Shown: positions 37,069-46,713, counted from the first letter of the stretch. The stretch is DNA of 64,000 nucleotides from Acidobacteriota bacterium (GCA_013289875.1 JABCZC010000021.1:1-64000); one strand, 5' to 3'. Numbers and translations: made by a program. The notes: generated from the letters alone by a model not told the origin.

Positions 37069-37695
37069 ATGTCGACCGCGAAACCAACCAGCCATAGCGC
37101 CATAACAAAGAAGATGACGTACAGGGCGTGGCTAATGATGCTGATTTGTCTTCCGGTCATTTGCCTGGCTGTCTACTACACCCCGCTCCTTGTATCCCTG
37201 GGCTGGCACGCGATGCATGGCATGGGCGTCAACTACCGCGGACTCCGGATTCAGGTGCCGCTTGGCTGGACCGCCGATGCCGCTCCTCAGAAAGATGACT
37301 TTCCCGCCAGTCCGCAGGGAATCACCTTGGAAAAGCAGCCGGAGACGCTCCACTTCGAATCGCCCGGCCCGGAGACAATGTACTTCAATGTTCTGCTGCC
37401 CGATGCGCGCAGCACTCCATCCCAGCAGGCCGCGCAGTGGGAGAGTCTCTTCCGCCAATCGCATTCGCCTTCCGAGTTCAACATGTCGCGCCTTGCCGAT
37501 CTTTCCGCGGATATGAGCTGCATACAGGCCACTCCGGTTACCATCAACTCGGCCGCTGCGTTGGCCTGCATCTCCATTGAAAACGGATGGGTGGCCGAAT
37601 ACGCAGGCTCACAGGCGCATGTGTCCTTGTTCCTGCAGGTGGCCAGCGCATTGAAGACGAAGCCTCAGGGCCTTCAACAAGTGCCAACCCGTTAA
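37069..37695 (+). CDS. Membrane-anchored or secreted protein of unknown function
   Basis: 208 residues. A hydrophobic segment at about 19-44 (AWLMMLICLPVICLAVYYTPLLV) anchors or exports the protein. The rest has alternating strands: YRGLRIQVPLGWTAD, PETLHFESPGPETMYFNVLLPD, LADLSADMSCIQATPVTINSAAALACISIENGWVAEYAG. The two cysteines there could form a disulphide. No family is recognised. It is 12 bases upstream of the second Ser/Thr kinase, so it may act with it. Confidence 0.65.
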   Translation: MSTAKPTSHSAITKKMTYRAWLMMLICLPVICLAVYYTPLLVSLGWHAMHGMGVNYRGLRIQVPLGWTADAAPQKDDFPASPQGITLEKQPETLHFESPGPETMYFNVLLPDARSTPSQQAAQWESLFRQSHSPSEFNMSRLADLSADMSCIQATPVTINSAAALACISIENGWVAEYAGSQAHVSLFLQVASALKTKPQGLQQVPTR

Positions 37696-37707
37696 ACTGA
37701 AACAAGA

Positions 37708-40155
37708 ATGAAGCATCGCACAATCAAGCACTACGAGTTAGTCCGCCGTTTGGGCACCGGTGGCAGCGGCATAGTCTATCTTGCCACCGACATCCTGTTG
37801 ATGCGTCCCGTCGTGCTCAAAGTGCTGAAGCGAGGCGCGCTCACCGTCGAACAGATGCGCACCACCATTCTGCGCGAGGCCCGCATGGCCTCGGCCATCG
37901 AGCACCCCAATGTCTGCGCCATTTACGAGGTCGGCGAGGAGGGCCAGGAAGCCTTCATCGCCATGCAGTACGTGCCCGGCCAGTCGCTCGACAAACTCAT
38001 CGCCAAGGGACCGGCCAGCCTGCAACTGCTGCTCTCCGTGGGCATCCAGATCGCCGACGGTCTGAGCGCAGCTCATTCCCTCGGCATATTTCATCGCGAC
38101 CTCAAGCCGGCCAACGTCATGCTGACGGATGGCGGCCTCGCCAAAATTCTCGACTTCGGTCTGGCGCGGCGAATCAACCTCGAAGACGCCGAGTTCGACC
38201 CGGCAAAATCCTCCCGGCGCAAGACAGATCCCGCTACAGCCACCTACACCGCGCGTGGAGGCACCATTGCCTACATGGCGCCCGAGCAGTTCGTCACCGG
38301 GCAGAGCAGCGTGCAGAGCGACCTTTGGGCACTGGGCGTTATCTTGTACGAACTGGCCAGCGGACGCCATCCCTTCGCCCGCCCTGACGCGGATGAGTTC
38401 CAAAGCATCCGTGCCATTCAATACCTCGATCCGCAGCCGCTCGAGGTAGCCCCTGAATTGAATTCCGTTATTCTCAAGCTCCTCAGGAAAACTCCGGCGG
38501 AGCGGTACTCGAGCGCGGGCGATGTGCGCGAGGCTCTCAAGACCATTATGAAGACCTCGCAGATCGAGACCGGCATCATTCCCGGCGATGCCGGCGCAAA
38601 TCTGCCCCCTTCGAACGCGGAGAGCGAGAAGCGCACCACCGGCCTGCTCTCCATGCTCGCTGAACGCTTTCGCGAATCGGCGGATACGAAGGAAAAACAG
38701 AACACCATCCTCGTCCTGCCTTTCCAGAATTTTGGACCTTCGGAGGTCGCGCCGCTCTACGGCTTCGCCTTGGCGGACGCCATCGCCGCCCGCCTGGCGC
38801 GCATGTCGTCGCTGGTTGTGCGCCCGTCGAGCGCGCTCATGCACCTGCCGGTAGCTCAGATGGATCCGCTCGCCATTGGCCACAAGCTGCTGGTGGAGTG
38901 GGTACTCACAGGAAATTTCATCCGTTCCGAAAAAGGCTTCGATCTCAACTGGCAACTGCTCAATGTTCCCGGCGAGAGCATCCGCGCCGGCGGAGCGATC
39001 AGCGTGCCGTCGTTCGATCTCATCGCCGTGCAGACAGAAATCTGCGACGAAGTCTTCGCGTCGCTTCAGGGGCTGGGCCAACTCAACCAGCATCCCGAGC
39101 GCGGTAGCGCTCGCATCGAGCCGCTGGCCGAGAAACTGTCCGAGGAGTATCTGCAGGCGCGCGCCATGTTGTCGTCCTTTATGCAGCGCACCGGCAGTCG
39201 CCTCGACCTTGAGCGCGCGCGGGAGCTCTTCGACAACGTGGTCGAGCGGGATCCCACGTTTGCTCCCGCATGGACGGGTTTGGGCATCACGCATCTGCAA
39301 TATCTTCGCCATGGTTTTGGCGGCCACATGCACGTAATGGCGGCTCGCCGCGCCTTTGATCGCGCGCTCGAAATCGATCCCGGCTCGGTAGAAGCGAATC
39401 TGTATCGCGTCTACATGCTCCTGTCTCGCGGTGAAAAGGAGAGCGCGCGTCACGGCATCGAAAATCTTCTCCAGGAGGCCGCGAACGACTGGAATGTCCA
39501 CATGGTGGCCGGCATCACGCTCCGCATGGACGGCATGTACGAGCAGGCGCTCGATCAGTTCAATCGCTCGCTAAGCCTGAATCCTTCCAATGCGCCTGTG
39601 ATCTATAACCACCGCGCCCGCGTCTACCAGTATCAAAACCAGTTGGAGCTGGCCGGCGAAGAGCTCGACAAGGGTCTCACGCTAGAGCCCAAACATCCCC
39701 TGCTGCGGACGTCCTACGCCTACCAGCGGATGCGCCTCGGCGATCTCCGTCAGGCGATCGAAATTCTCGAAGGCGTGATTCGCGACGACGACAGCATGCG
39801 CATCGCCTTTCCAACGCTGGCGATGTGTTACGCCATGGCAGGAGAGCGCGACCGTGCCGCATCGTTCATCGAGGAAGGCTCCATGGCCGCCGCGGAGGCC
39901 GACAGCGAAATGGCTTACCGCCTCGCCACCTATTTCGCCGTGGATGGCGACGAAAGCGAAGCGCTGCACTGGCTGCGGCGGGCAATCTATCTGGGCAATG
40001 AGAATTACCCGTGGTTCGCGAAGAATCCGGCATGGAATCGCCTTCACGGCCACGGCGATTTCGAGCGCATCCTTGAAGACTTGAAGAAAACCTATCGCCG
40101 CAACCAGAAGAACTGGAAGCGGCTCCTCGATCAGGCGCCGCAAAGCTCCTCGTGA
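37708..40155 (+). CDS. Ser/Thr protein kinase with C-terminal TPR repeats, no obvious membrane helix
   Basis: 815 residues. Kinase domain about 8-280: GTGGSGIVYLATD, VVLKVLKRG, HRDLKPANVML, DFGLARR, APEQFVTG and a subdomain VIII/IX pattern. After a low-complexity linker there is a FlgO/TolB-N-like segment (TILVLPFQNFGPSEVAPLYGFALADAIAARLARMS) and then TPR repeats (LELERARELFDNVVERDPTFAPAWTGLG-like, QFNRSLSLNPSNAPVIYNHRARVYQYQ). Unlike the kinase at 31.85 kb it has no clear transmembrane helix, so it should be cytoplasmic. Its gene ends 4 bases from the convergent YjbR-like gene. Confidence 0.93.
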   Translation: MKHRTIKHYELVRRLGTGGSGIVYLATDILLMRPVVLKVLKRGALTVEQMRTTILREARMASAIEHPNVCAIYEVGEEGQEAFIAMQYVPGQSLDKLIAKGPASLQLLLSVGIQIADGLSAAHSLGIFHRDLKPANVMLTDGGLAKILDFGLARRINLEDAEFDPAKSSRRKTDPATATYTARGGTIAYMAPEQFVTGQSSVQSDLWALGVILYELASGRHPFARPDADEFQSIRAIQYLDPQPLEVAPELNSVILKLLRKTPAERYSSAGDVREALKTIMKTSQIETGIIPGDAGANLPPSNAESEKRTTGLLSMLAERFRESADTKEKQNTILVLPFQNFGPSEVAPLYGFALADAIAARLARMSSLVVRPSSALMHLPVAQMDPLAIGHKLLVEWVLTGNFIRSEKGFDLNWQLLNVPGESIRAGGAISVPSFDLIAVQTEICDEVFASLQGLGQLNQHPERGSARIEPLAEKLSEEYLQARAMLSSFMQRTGSRLDLERARELFDNVVERDPTFAPAWTGLGITHLQYLRHGFGGHMHVMAARRAFDRALEIDPGSVEANLYRVYMLLSRGEKESARHGIENLLQEAANDWNVHMVAGITLRMDGMYEQALDQFNRSLSLNPSNAPVIYNHRARVYQYQNQLELAGEELDKGLTLEPKHPLLRTSYAYQRMRLGDLRQAIEILEGVIRDDDSMRIAFPTLAMCYAMAGERDRAASFIEEGSMAAAEADSEMAYRLATYFAVDGDESEALHWLRRAIYLGNENYPWFAKNPAWNRLHGHGDFERILEDLKKTYRRNQKNWKRLLDQAPQSSS

Positions 40156-40159
40156 CTCG

Positions 40160-40507
40160 TTAGTTGTCCTGAACAGGCGTTTGCTGACGAAGGTCCCCCG
40201 GCGCAGCATGTTTCCAGGCCGCGAGCAGAGCCTTCTGCACGATCTTCTTCTTTGCCGCCTTCAGATGCACGTGCGTGGAGCCGTGCTTACCCCAGAATCC
40301 CGGAACAGGCGTGAACGCCACGGCGTCCGACTGCGTGAATTGGAGCTGATCGGGCAGCGCCAGCTTCACCATGCCGAAGCTCTTATCCGGGTACGCGAGC
40401 GTTGCGAAGATTTTCCCGCGCACCCGAAAGTCAGGATGGTTCATATGCTCCGCCTCAACTGCTTCCGGCAGATCGAGGGCTAGGCGTCGAAATTCATTCG
40501 CAGTCAT
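40160..40507 (-). CDS. MmcQ/YjbR-like DNA-binding-fold protein
   Basis: 115 residues from the ATG at 40507; a longer open frame overlaps the upstream gene. It shows the CyaY-like MmcQ/YjbR pattern EFRRLALDLPEAVEAEHMNHPDFRVRGKIFATL and ...HVHLKAAKKKIVQKALLAAWKHAAP. Members are small alpha/beta proteins annotated as DNA-binding, with no firm function. It is 4 bases downstream of the VOC gene and is the third gene of the AraC-VOC-YjbR run. Confidence 0.88.
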   Translation of the reverse strand: MTANEFRRLALDLPEAVEAEHMNHPDFRVRGKIFATLAYPDKSFGMVKLALPDQLQFTQSDAVAFTPVPGFWGKHGSTHVHLKAAKKKIVQKALLAAWKHAAPGDLRQQTPVQDN

Positions 40508-40511
40508 GGCA

Positions 40512-40961
40512 TCACCCGTGTTGCTGTTCCAGCTCTTCCTTCGAAACATCCTTGATGTGCGTCCCGATAAACCATTGAAAGCCAAATGGATCGGCCACGC
40601 CCGCCATCCTGTCGCCATAAAATTGATCGGCCGGCTTGCGCAGACTTTTGGCGCCAGCGGCGATAGCCTTCGCGTAGACGGCGTCACAGTCTTCAACGTA
40701 GATCATCAAGCTCATGGGCGCGCCTCCGTAGTGCTCGACGCTGAGCGCTCCCATTGCCGGATTCTCGTCGGCCATCATGACACAGGAATCGCCAATCTGA
40801 ATCTCGGCGTGACCGATCTTGCCGTCTTTTCCTGCCATACGAAGGCGTTCGGTTGCGCCGAATGCTTTGGCGTAGAATGCGATCGCATCGGCAGAGCTCT
40901 TGAAATACAGATACGGCTGCACGCTGTGGTAGCCGTCGGGGATAGCTTTTACTTCAGACAT
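40512..40961 (-). CDS. VOC-family protein, PhnB-like
   Basis: 149 residues with the PhnB/glyoxalase-like pattern: IPDGYHSVQPYLYFKSSADAIAFYAKAFGATERLRM, HAEIQIGDSCVMMADENPAMGAL, VYAKAIAAGAKSLRKPADQFYGDRMAGVADPFGFQWFIGTH. It is a metal-binding beta-alpha-beta-beta-beta scaffold; the reaction is not determined. It lies downstream of an AraC regulator on the same strand. Confidence 0.9.
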   Translation of the reverse strand: MSEVKAIPDGYHSVQPYLYFKSSADAIAFYAKAFGATERLRMAGKDGKIGHAEIQIGDSCVMMADENPAMGALSVEHYGGAPMSLMIYVEDCDAVYAKAIAAGAKSLRKPADQFYGDRMAGVADPFGFQWFIGTHIKDVSKEELEQQHG

Positions 40962-41038
40962 GAAATTTCTCCTCTATGACAGCAAGTGTGACGCGCAACG
41001 ACGAATCTGGATTGTAAAAATCTGACCTCCGTCGTCAG

Positions 41039-41857
41039 TCAGACGAGCGGTACATGATTCAGATGTTCCGTGGCGCGAGCTGCGTATACCGTCGGCGTAA
41101 ATCCGGAAAAGCTCTGAAAGTCGTGGATGAAATGCGCCTGGTCGTAATACCCGCAACCGATCGCAACATCCGCCCAGTCAATGCTGGGTGCGCGATGAAC
41201 CTGGCGCAGCACCCGCTGAAATCTTTGCACGCGGCTGAAAGATTTCGGCGTAAGTCCAACCTGGTCATGGAACAATTGCGCGAACCTGCGATGGCTCAAT
41301 CCAATCCGGTCGAGCACGGACGCAACCGTGATCCGATGGGGACGTGCGCAGAAATGGTGCAGCGCAAAGCTCACCCCCGGATGCAGCTCGAAAGGCCGTA
41401 CCGCCTGGCGCATCAGGAAGCTTCGCGTCAGCTCGAACATGCTCTCCGTGTCAGGAGATGCAAGCAGCCGCTCGCGAAGCTCGTGAACCGACTCGCGCCA
41501 CAGGCACTCCAGCGAGAGATCGCAGTCTGCCACTTCGGAAGCAGGTGCGCGAAAGAAGGGGAACGACCCGCCCGGCTGAAATTCGATGCCAAAGACGCGG
41601 TCTTCCTGCTCGGTGTCGATGACAAAAGGCCGCGAGCGTGGCCCCGACAGAACCGCGAGGCCGAATGACTCACTGCGGTTCAGATCGCATGGGTCGTAGA
41701 TGCGAATCGGTTCATCGCGCAAGTTGATGATGATGGCGGGCTCGCCATTGGGCATCAACTGCTCTTTCGCGTGCGTCTGCGGAGCGCCTTCCCAATACCA
41801 GAAGCACTTCACAAACTGCGCAAGGGGCGCTGACGGCGCGTAAAGGCGATGAGTCAT
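41039..41857 (-). CDS. AraC-family transcriptional regulator
   Basis: 272 residues. The N-terminal half is a beta-rich sensor domain (MTHRLYAPSAPLAQFVKCFWYWEG, EPAIIINLRDEPIRIYD). The C-terminal 100 residues carry two helix-turn-helix motifs: VASVLDRIGLSHRRFAQLFHDQVGLTPKSFSRVQRFQRVLRQV and WADVAIGCGYYDQAHFIHDFQSFSGFTPTVY. The second motif is the AraC signature. It probably controls the downstream VOC and YjbR-like genes. Confidence 0.92.
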   Translation of the reverse strand: MTHRLYAPSAPLAQFVKCFWYWEGAPQTHAKEQLMPNGEPAIIINLRDEPIRIYDPCDLNRSESFGLAVLSGPRSRPFVIDTEQEDRVFGIEFQPGGSFPFFRAPASEVADCDLSLECLWRESVHELRERLLASPDTESMFELTRSFLMRQAVRPFELHPGVSFALHHFCARPHRITVASVLDRIGLSHRRFAQLFHDQVGLTPKSFSRVQRFQRVLRQVHRAPSIDWADVAIGCGYYDQAHFIHDFQSFSGFTPTVYAARATEHLNHVPLV

Positions 41858-41936
41858 GGCACGCCGCTCATTTTACTCTGGTGCAGTAAAAGCGGGTCAC
41901 TCGAAGCTCTCGGAGTCATTGGCGGTGCAAGGAGAA

Positions 41937-41974
41937 CCCGTCTGAACTATTCCATTGGGCCTGGTTCAGACGGG
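41937..41974 (-). terminator. Hairpin terminator downstream of the pullulanase gene
   Basis: A perfect 11-bp stem CCCGTCTGAAC (41937-41947) and GTTCAGACGGG (41964-41974) encloses a 16-base loop. It starts 19 bases after the pullulanase stop codon on the minus strand. The following T-tract is short (TTCTCC), but the position and perfect stem support a terminator. Confidence 0.75.
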
Positions 41975-41992
41975 CTGGTTGCGTTCGTGGAG

Positions 41993-44900
41993 CTACTCCT
42001 TTTCCGACACAAATACTGCGGTTGTCAGCGCGGGGACGGTGACGCTTCCCGCTTTGGAGTCGTAGGTGGATTGGCGGGTGGCTGGGTCGCTGGAGTTTTG
42101 CTGGACCGGGTGCAGGGACAGTTTGAGACCCTGCAGGCGTCCGTCGGTGAAGGTGGTTTGAGAGTTGGCGGCGTTGAAGACCACGACGACGTGTTTGTAG
42201 ATGCCATAGTTGCCGCCGTTGGCGTCGAGCTTCATAACGATGAGGCCGGGCGTCTGGCTTTGTCCGGTGTTGAGGAAGGTGAGGTTCTGCTGGACCTCAG
42301 TGAATGTCGGCATGCGGAAGAGGCCGGAGCTGTAGCGGATCTGCAAGAGCTCACGGAAGGCTTCGCCGCTGTAGGCGATGTTGGCGGGTTGCGGTGTGTA
42401 GGCGGAGTTTGAGAGCAGCGGTGTCATGATGGGCCACTGGCCCTGGTTCTGGCTGGCGATGGGCAGGCCGATGCCCCAGTTGGCGGTCTTGCCGCTCCAG
42501 TCGATCTTGTTGAACCAGTCTCCGGAGTTGTAGCTGTTCTGGTCCATGTCTTTCGAGCGGAGCAGGTCGTCTGCGGCCTGGAAGAAGGGAATGCCTTCGC
42601 CGAGAGTAACGAGGGACATGCCCATGACCTGGCGGCGAGCGCGCGTGGCGATGGGGTCGTTGAAGGAAGCCTTCAACTGCACGGCGTCGAAGAGGTCCTC
42701 GTTGTCGTGGACGGAGCAGTAGTTGACGGCTTCGATGGGGGACTTGGTGTACCCGGTGGGCTGGCCGTTGTAGTTGACTTCGGCTCCGGTAACGGTGGCT
42801 CCGGTCGAGTCGGTGAAGGTGTAGTCGCGCAGGTTGCCGGTGAGGCCGACGAGGATCCAGTCGGTGTATTGGCCGAGTTGGGCCTGCGGACTGGGTGTCG
42901 GCGGGTTAGCGTTGGTGTAGTCACTGGAATCGGTGAAGAGTCCGGTGGCGAAGCCCTGCACGCGTTCGTCGGTGAAGGGGCTGCCGCCGCGGATGCCGTC
43001 ACGGATGCGGTCGTTAAAGGTGCCGATGCCAAAGCCGTAGAGGTTGACCTGCGAGGCGTTGGGGCCGATCTGGTTATTTTCGGTGTCTCCGAAGTTGAAG
43101 CCTTCTCCGTAGAGATAGATCTTCGATCCGTCGACGCCGTCTTTGTCAGGCGTGAGGGCGCGGAGGGCCTTCTGGATATCGGTCATGTTGTAGGTGAACA
43201 TGAAGCTCATGATGTCGAAGCGGAAACCATCGATCTTGTACTGGGTCGCGTTGAGGACGAGTGAGTCGATGATTAGCTTCTCCATCATTTTGTGTTCGGC
43301 TGCGGTGTCGGGACAGCAGGAGCCTTCTTCGAGATTGCCGTTCGCGTCGAGACGGTGGTAGTAGTTCGGGACCACTTCGTCGAGATTGGAGTTAGGGCCT
43401 TCGCCGCTGGCGTTGGTGTGGTTGAAGACAACGTCCTGTACGACGCGCAGCCCGGCGTTGTGGAGGCCTTCGACCATGATGCGGTATTCACGGACGCGGG
43501 TGTTGGGATTGATCGCGTAGCTGCCCTCGGGGGTCATGTAGTGGACGGGGTCGTAGCCCCAGTTATAGGCCGGGCTAGTCTGGCTGGCGGTCACGGCTGC
43601 CTGCTGCTGCGTGCCGTCGGGCGGATACTGCAAGAGGCCGGTGGGGATGATCCAGGTGGATTTGTCTTCGTTCACGCTGGCGAAGTGGAAAGAGGGAAGG
43701 ATGTGGACGGCTACCAGTCCACTCTGGGAAAGCGAGCGAAGGTGCTTCATGCCGTTTGAATACTGATCGCTGAAAGCTTCGTATAAGCCCTGGTGCGCAG
43801 CGGGGACGGTGGGATCATTCACGCTGAAGTCGCGGACGTGCAGTTCGTAGACGCTCATGTCGCTGAAGCTCCGCAGAGGGGGTGAAAAGCTTTCATCCCA
43901 GCCGGAGGGCTTGGTTTCGTCGGAGTCGAGGTCAGTGATGCGGCTCTTGGTGCCGTTGAGAGCGATGTCGATGGAGTAGGGGTCGCTGGTGAGGTTGGTG
44001 TCGACTGCGGAATCGGAAGGAACCCAGACCTTGACGCTATATAGGTAATACTTGTCGCGCCAGTTGGGATTGCCGCGCGCGACCCAGACACCGTTGTGGT
44101 TGTGCATGGGGATGACGGCGGCGGGTGAGGTGTCGGAGGCGTTGTTGAAGAGCTGGAGCGAGACACTCTGCGCGGTGGGGGCCCAGACTTTCACCTTGAT
44201 TGCGCAGTTCTCATCGTCTGCCCAGTCGTGCCAGCCGTGCTGGTCGTCATGATGGAAGACGACGCCCAGCTTTCCTGGGTAGTAATAGATATCGTCGAGG
44301 GCTCCGGCGAACTGCAGGCCGGTGGCGTAAGTGATTGTCCCGCTCGAGTTCACTGCAGAAAAGGCGAGCTGACCCTTAAGAGCGGTCTCGATCTCGGAGA
44401 GCTGAATATCAGGCGGAATCGTAAGAACGGTGTAGCCGCTCAATTGGGGATAACGGTATAGCTCGTCCGCAGTGAGGCTGCCGCCGAGCGTCAGAGGAAT
44501 GTTCGTACCGCCGGTAATGCCGGTGGGAGTGACGGAGAGACCTCCGGTGAGGCTGTAGGAGAGGGCGTAGGTGTCGCCGCTTTGGGCGAATTGCGGCTGG
44601 ATGGCTACGCGCTGGCGATCGAGCCAGTAGGCCTGCTCAACGTTGAGAAGGGCGGCGAGGATCTTGGCGGGGGTGGGCACGGATGTGTACACCGTGGCAC
44701 TGCCGGAAATCACCCAGGCCTGGAGGTACGTATTCACGTTGAGATACATGTTGGGCCCGGGATCCTTTACTCCAGTCGAAGTGTTGTGGACGATGAATCC
44801 AATCTGCTGCGCGTTGGCGATCAGAGCGATATCAAAGTACGCGCCATAGGAGTCGTATTGGGTGACGAAGGTGAGGCCGTCGTTGTAGTCGCCGGTGTAT

Positions 44901-45448
44901 TCGGCCGTGTCTTCGAAGGCGTAGACGGACCAGTTGGAGTAGTTTCCGTCGGGGCGGTAGTAGTGAATGCGGGCGTATCCAGGGAGCAGGGCGTTGGGAT
45001 TGCTGAGGTTGATGGGTTTGTCGTACAGCTTGCCGATTCCGGAGTAAGCCCAATATTCGTTGCCCATGGTGGAGGGGTCGACAAACTCGTTGGGGCCGGG
45101 ATCTTTCTGGTCGCCGCCGGGGGCGGTGGGGTTATGAATGATGAGGCCGACGTTCTGCGCGCCGGAGGTGACGCCGACGTCGAAATAGGCGCCGTAGCCG
45201 TCGGTTCCGGTGACCTGCACGGGGCCGCCGTTGTAGTCGCCGGTGTTTTCCGTGGTGTCGTAGAAGGCATAGACGGTCCATCCGCTGTAGTTGCCGTCAG
45301 GGCGGTGGTAGTGGATGCGAATGTCACCGGACGGGATGGGCGGATCAGACTGCGCGAGGGCTGAGGAAAATGCGAGGAATGCGAGGAGAAGCATGAGCAG
45401 GGCAGCCGCGGCTCTGCGCAGAAGGCAATAGGCGAGATTGAGTCTCAT
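41993..45448 (-). CDS. pulA: Secreted type I pullulanase with two CBM41 domains
   Basis: 1151 residues. A Sec signal peptide (AAAALLMLLLAFLAFSSALAQS) is followed by two tandem CBM41 starch-binding modules at about 42-140 and 155-260 (IRIHYHRPDGNYSGWTVYAF and ARIHYYRPDGNYSNWSVYAF). A CBM48-like region and the GH13 barrel follow. Catalytic motifs are visible: the nucleophile Asp in YKIDGFRFDIMSF, the acid Glu in YLYGEGFNFG and the third Asp in CSVHDNEDLF. It hydrolyses alpha-1,6 links in pullulan, glycogen or amylopectin outside the cell. CAGGAGAT precedes the ATG. Confidence 0.95.
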   Translation of the reverse strand: MRLNLAYCLLRRAAAALLMLLLAFLAFSSALAQSDPPIPSGDIRIHYHRPDGNYSGWTVYAFYDTTENTGDYNGGPVQVTGTDGYGAYFDVGVTSGAQNVGLIIHNPTAPGGDQKDPGPNEFVDPSTMGNEYWAYSGIGKLYDKPINLSNPNALLPGYARIHYYRPDGNYSNWSVYAFEDTAEYTGDYNDGLTFVTQYDSYGAYFDIALIANAQQIGFIVHNTSTGVKDPGPNMYLNVNTYLQAWVISGSATVYTSVPTPAKILAALLNVEQAYWLDRQRVAIQPQFAQSGDTYALSYSLTGGLSVTPTGITGGTNIPLTLGGSLTADELYRYPQLSGYTVLTIPPDIQLSEIETALKGQLAFSAVNSSGTITYATGLQFAGALDDIYYYPGKLGVVFHHDDQHGWHDWADDENCAIKVKVWAPTAQSVSLQLFNNASDTSPAAVIPMHNHNGVWVARGNPNWRDKYYLYSVKVWVPSDSAVDTNLTSDPYSIDIALNGTKSRITDLDSDETKPSGWDESFSPPLRSFSDMSVYELHVRDFSVNDPTVPAAHQGLYEAFSDQYSNGMKHLRSLSQSGLVAVHILPSFHFASVNEDKSTWIIPTGLLQYPPDGTQQQAAVTASQTSPAYNWGYDPVHYMTPEGSYAINPNTRVREYRIMVEGLHNAGLRVVQDVVFNHTNASGEGPNSNLDEVVPNYYHRLDANGNLEEGSCCPDTAAEHKMMEKLIIDSLVLNATQYKIDGFRFDIMSFMFTYNMTDIQKALRALTPDKDGVDGSKIYLYGEGFNFGDTENNQIGPNASQVNLYGFGIGTFNDRIRDGIRGGSPFTDERVQGFATGLFTDSSDYTNANPPTPSPQAQLGQYTDWILVGLTGNLRDYTFTDSTGATVTGAEVNYNGQPTGYTKSPIEAVNYCSVHDNEDLFDAVQLKASFNDPIATRARRQVMGMSLVTLGEGIPFFQAADDLLRSKDMDQNSYNSGDWFNKIDWSGKTANWGIGLPIASQNQGQWPIMTPLLSNSAYTPQPANIAYSGEAFRELLQIRYSSGLFRMPTFTEVQQNLTFLNTGQSQTPGLIVMKLDANGGNYGIYKHVVVVFNAANSQTTFTDGRLQGLKLSLHPVQQNSSDPATRQSTYDSKAGSVTVPALTTAVFVSEKE

Positions 45449-45702
45449 TCTGGAAATCTCCTGAAGATGTATTCGCGCGGTCGTTCGGCGCTGGCCAGGG
45501 TCACTGCTTTTCAGCGGCGCTCACATTATTCGGAGAAGAGGTGAGGTGTCAAGCTGCCGGGTAACGGTCGCCGTCAAGCTGGGGCAATGCCTGTTAACTG
45601 AGTCAATTCTCGCTGCCGCAAAGGGGAAAAATCCTGCTTAGGCGGCCGTAAACTCGGCTGAGCCAGAGAGTGAGCTGGTCACGTCTATCCTGGGGGATTG
45701 TG

Positions 45703-46701
45703 ATGAAGCTTTTGATCTTTGCTGTTTTTGTTGTGTCTGCGCTTGGCAGTCTGAGCGCGCAGAAGGCTGTGTGGCAGCCATCGCCGGGACATACGCAGGT
45801 GTCAATATGGCCGGGGGCGGCGCCCGATCCGCAGCCTGTCGCGGGGCCGGAGTTCGTGGAGACTGATCCGAAGTTCCTGATTGCCGGGAAGCCGGTGGCG
45901 GGGATTAGCAACGTGACGCGGCCCACGATGACGGTCTACTCTCCCGAGGGGGAGAATACGGGCGCTGCGGTCGTCGTGTTTCCGGGCGGAGGCTATCAGG
46001 GGCTGGCCATCGATCTTGAAGGCACGGAGGTCTGTGACTGGCTCACACCGAGGGGGATCACGTGCGTGCTGTTGAAATACCGCGTGACGGATGTGGGCCC
46101 GTATCCCAAGTCGGGGCCCTATCCCGAATCACCGATGGCGCTCGAGGATGCGCAGAGGACGATCGGGCTGGTGCGCTTGCACGCGGCGGAGTGGCATATC
46201 GACCCGCACAAGATTGGCGTGCTGGGGTTTTCGGCGGGCGGGCACCTGGTGGCGGCGATCAGCAACCACTTTCAGGAGCGGCTGTATGTGGCAGTCGATG
46301 CGGCCGACAAAGAGAGCTGCCGCCCGGACTTTGCGGTGGCGATTTATCCGGGGCATCTGTCGCTGTCCGCGGCGGAATGGGATGCGAAGCAAGGCACGAA
46401 GAAGTTTGCGATCCACTTTCCAGTGGGCACGGATAAGAACCTGGGGTTGAATCCGGATATCCATGTGACCAAAGAGACGCCGCCTACGTTTTTGCTGCAG
46501 AACGAGGATGATCACGTGGACAGCGTGTACGACTCGCTGGCTTATTACATTGCGCTGGTGAAGGCCGAGGTTCCGGCGGAGATCCATGCGTACGCGCTGG
46601 GCGGACATGCGTTCGGGCTGCGGCGCACGAAGCTTGCGGTAACGGCATGGCCGGAACTGGTGGAGGCGTGGCTGGGGTCGATCGGGATGGTTCACGATTG
46701 A
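45703..46701 (+). CDS. Secreted alpha/beta-hydrolase esterase (BD-FAE/acetyl-esterase type)
   Basis: 332 residues from the ATG at 45703, preceded by GGGGGA. A Sec signal MKLLIFAVFVVSALGSLSAQ is followed by an esterase domain. It has the oxyanion loop FPGGGYQG, the nucleophile elbow GFSAGGHL with catalytic serine, an acidic loop NEDDHVDSVYDS and the histidine in LGGHAFGLR. It is related to polysaccharide-deacetylating esterases such as acetylxylan esterase, so it may act on plant or microbial glycans. It is divergent from the secreted pullulanase. Confidence 0.9.
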   Translation: MKLLIFAVFVVSALGSLSAQKAVWQPSPGHTQVSIWPGAAPDPQPVAGPEFVETDPKFLIAGKPVAGISNVTRPTMTVYSPEGENTGAAVVVFPGGGYQGLAIDLEGTEVCDWLTPRGITCVLLKYRVTDVGPYPKSGPYPESPMALEDAQRTIGLVRLHAAEWHIDPHKIGVLGFSAGGHLVAAISNHFQERLYVAVDAADKESCRPDFAVAIYPGHLSLSAAEWDAKQGTKKFAIHFPVGTDKNLGLNPDIHVTKETPPTFLLQNEDDHVDSVYDSLAYYIALVKAEVPAEIHAYALGGHAFGLRRTKLAVTAWPELVEAWLGSIGMVHD

Positions 46702-46713
46702 AGTCAGGGATAC

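Noticed and set aside
37738-39501. 587-codon open frame on the minus strand inside the second kinase gene
   Set aside because: It is fully antisense to an intact kinase with conserved motifs. Long open antisense frames are expected from the strong codon bias of this GC-rich genome, and the translation is compositionally odd with no domain.
44582-45364. 260-codon plus-strand frame inside the pullulanase gene
   Set aside because: Gly/Val-rich shadow of the repeated CBM41 modules on the opposite strand.
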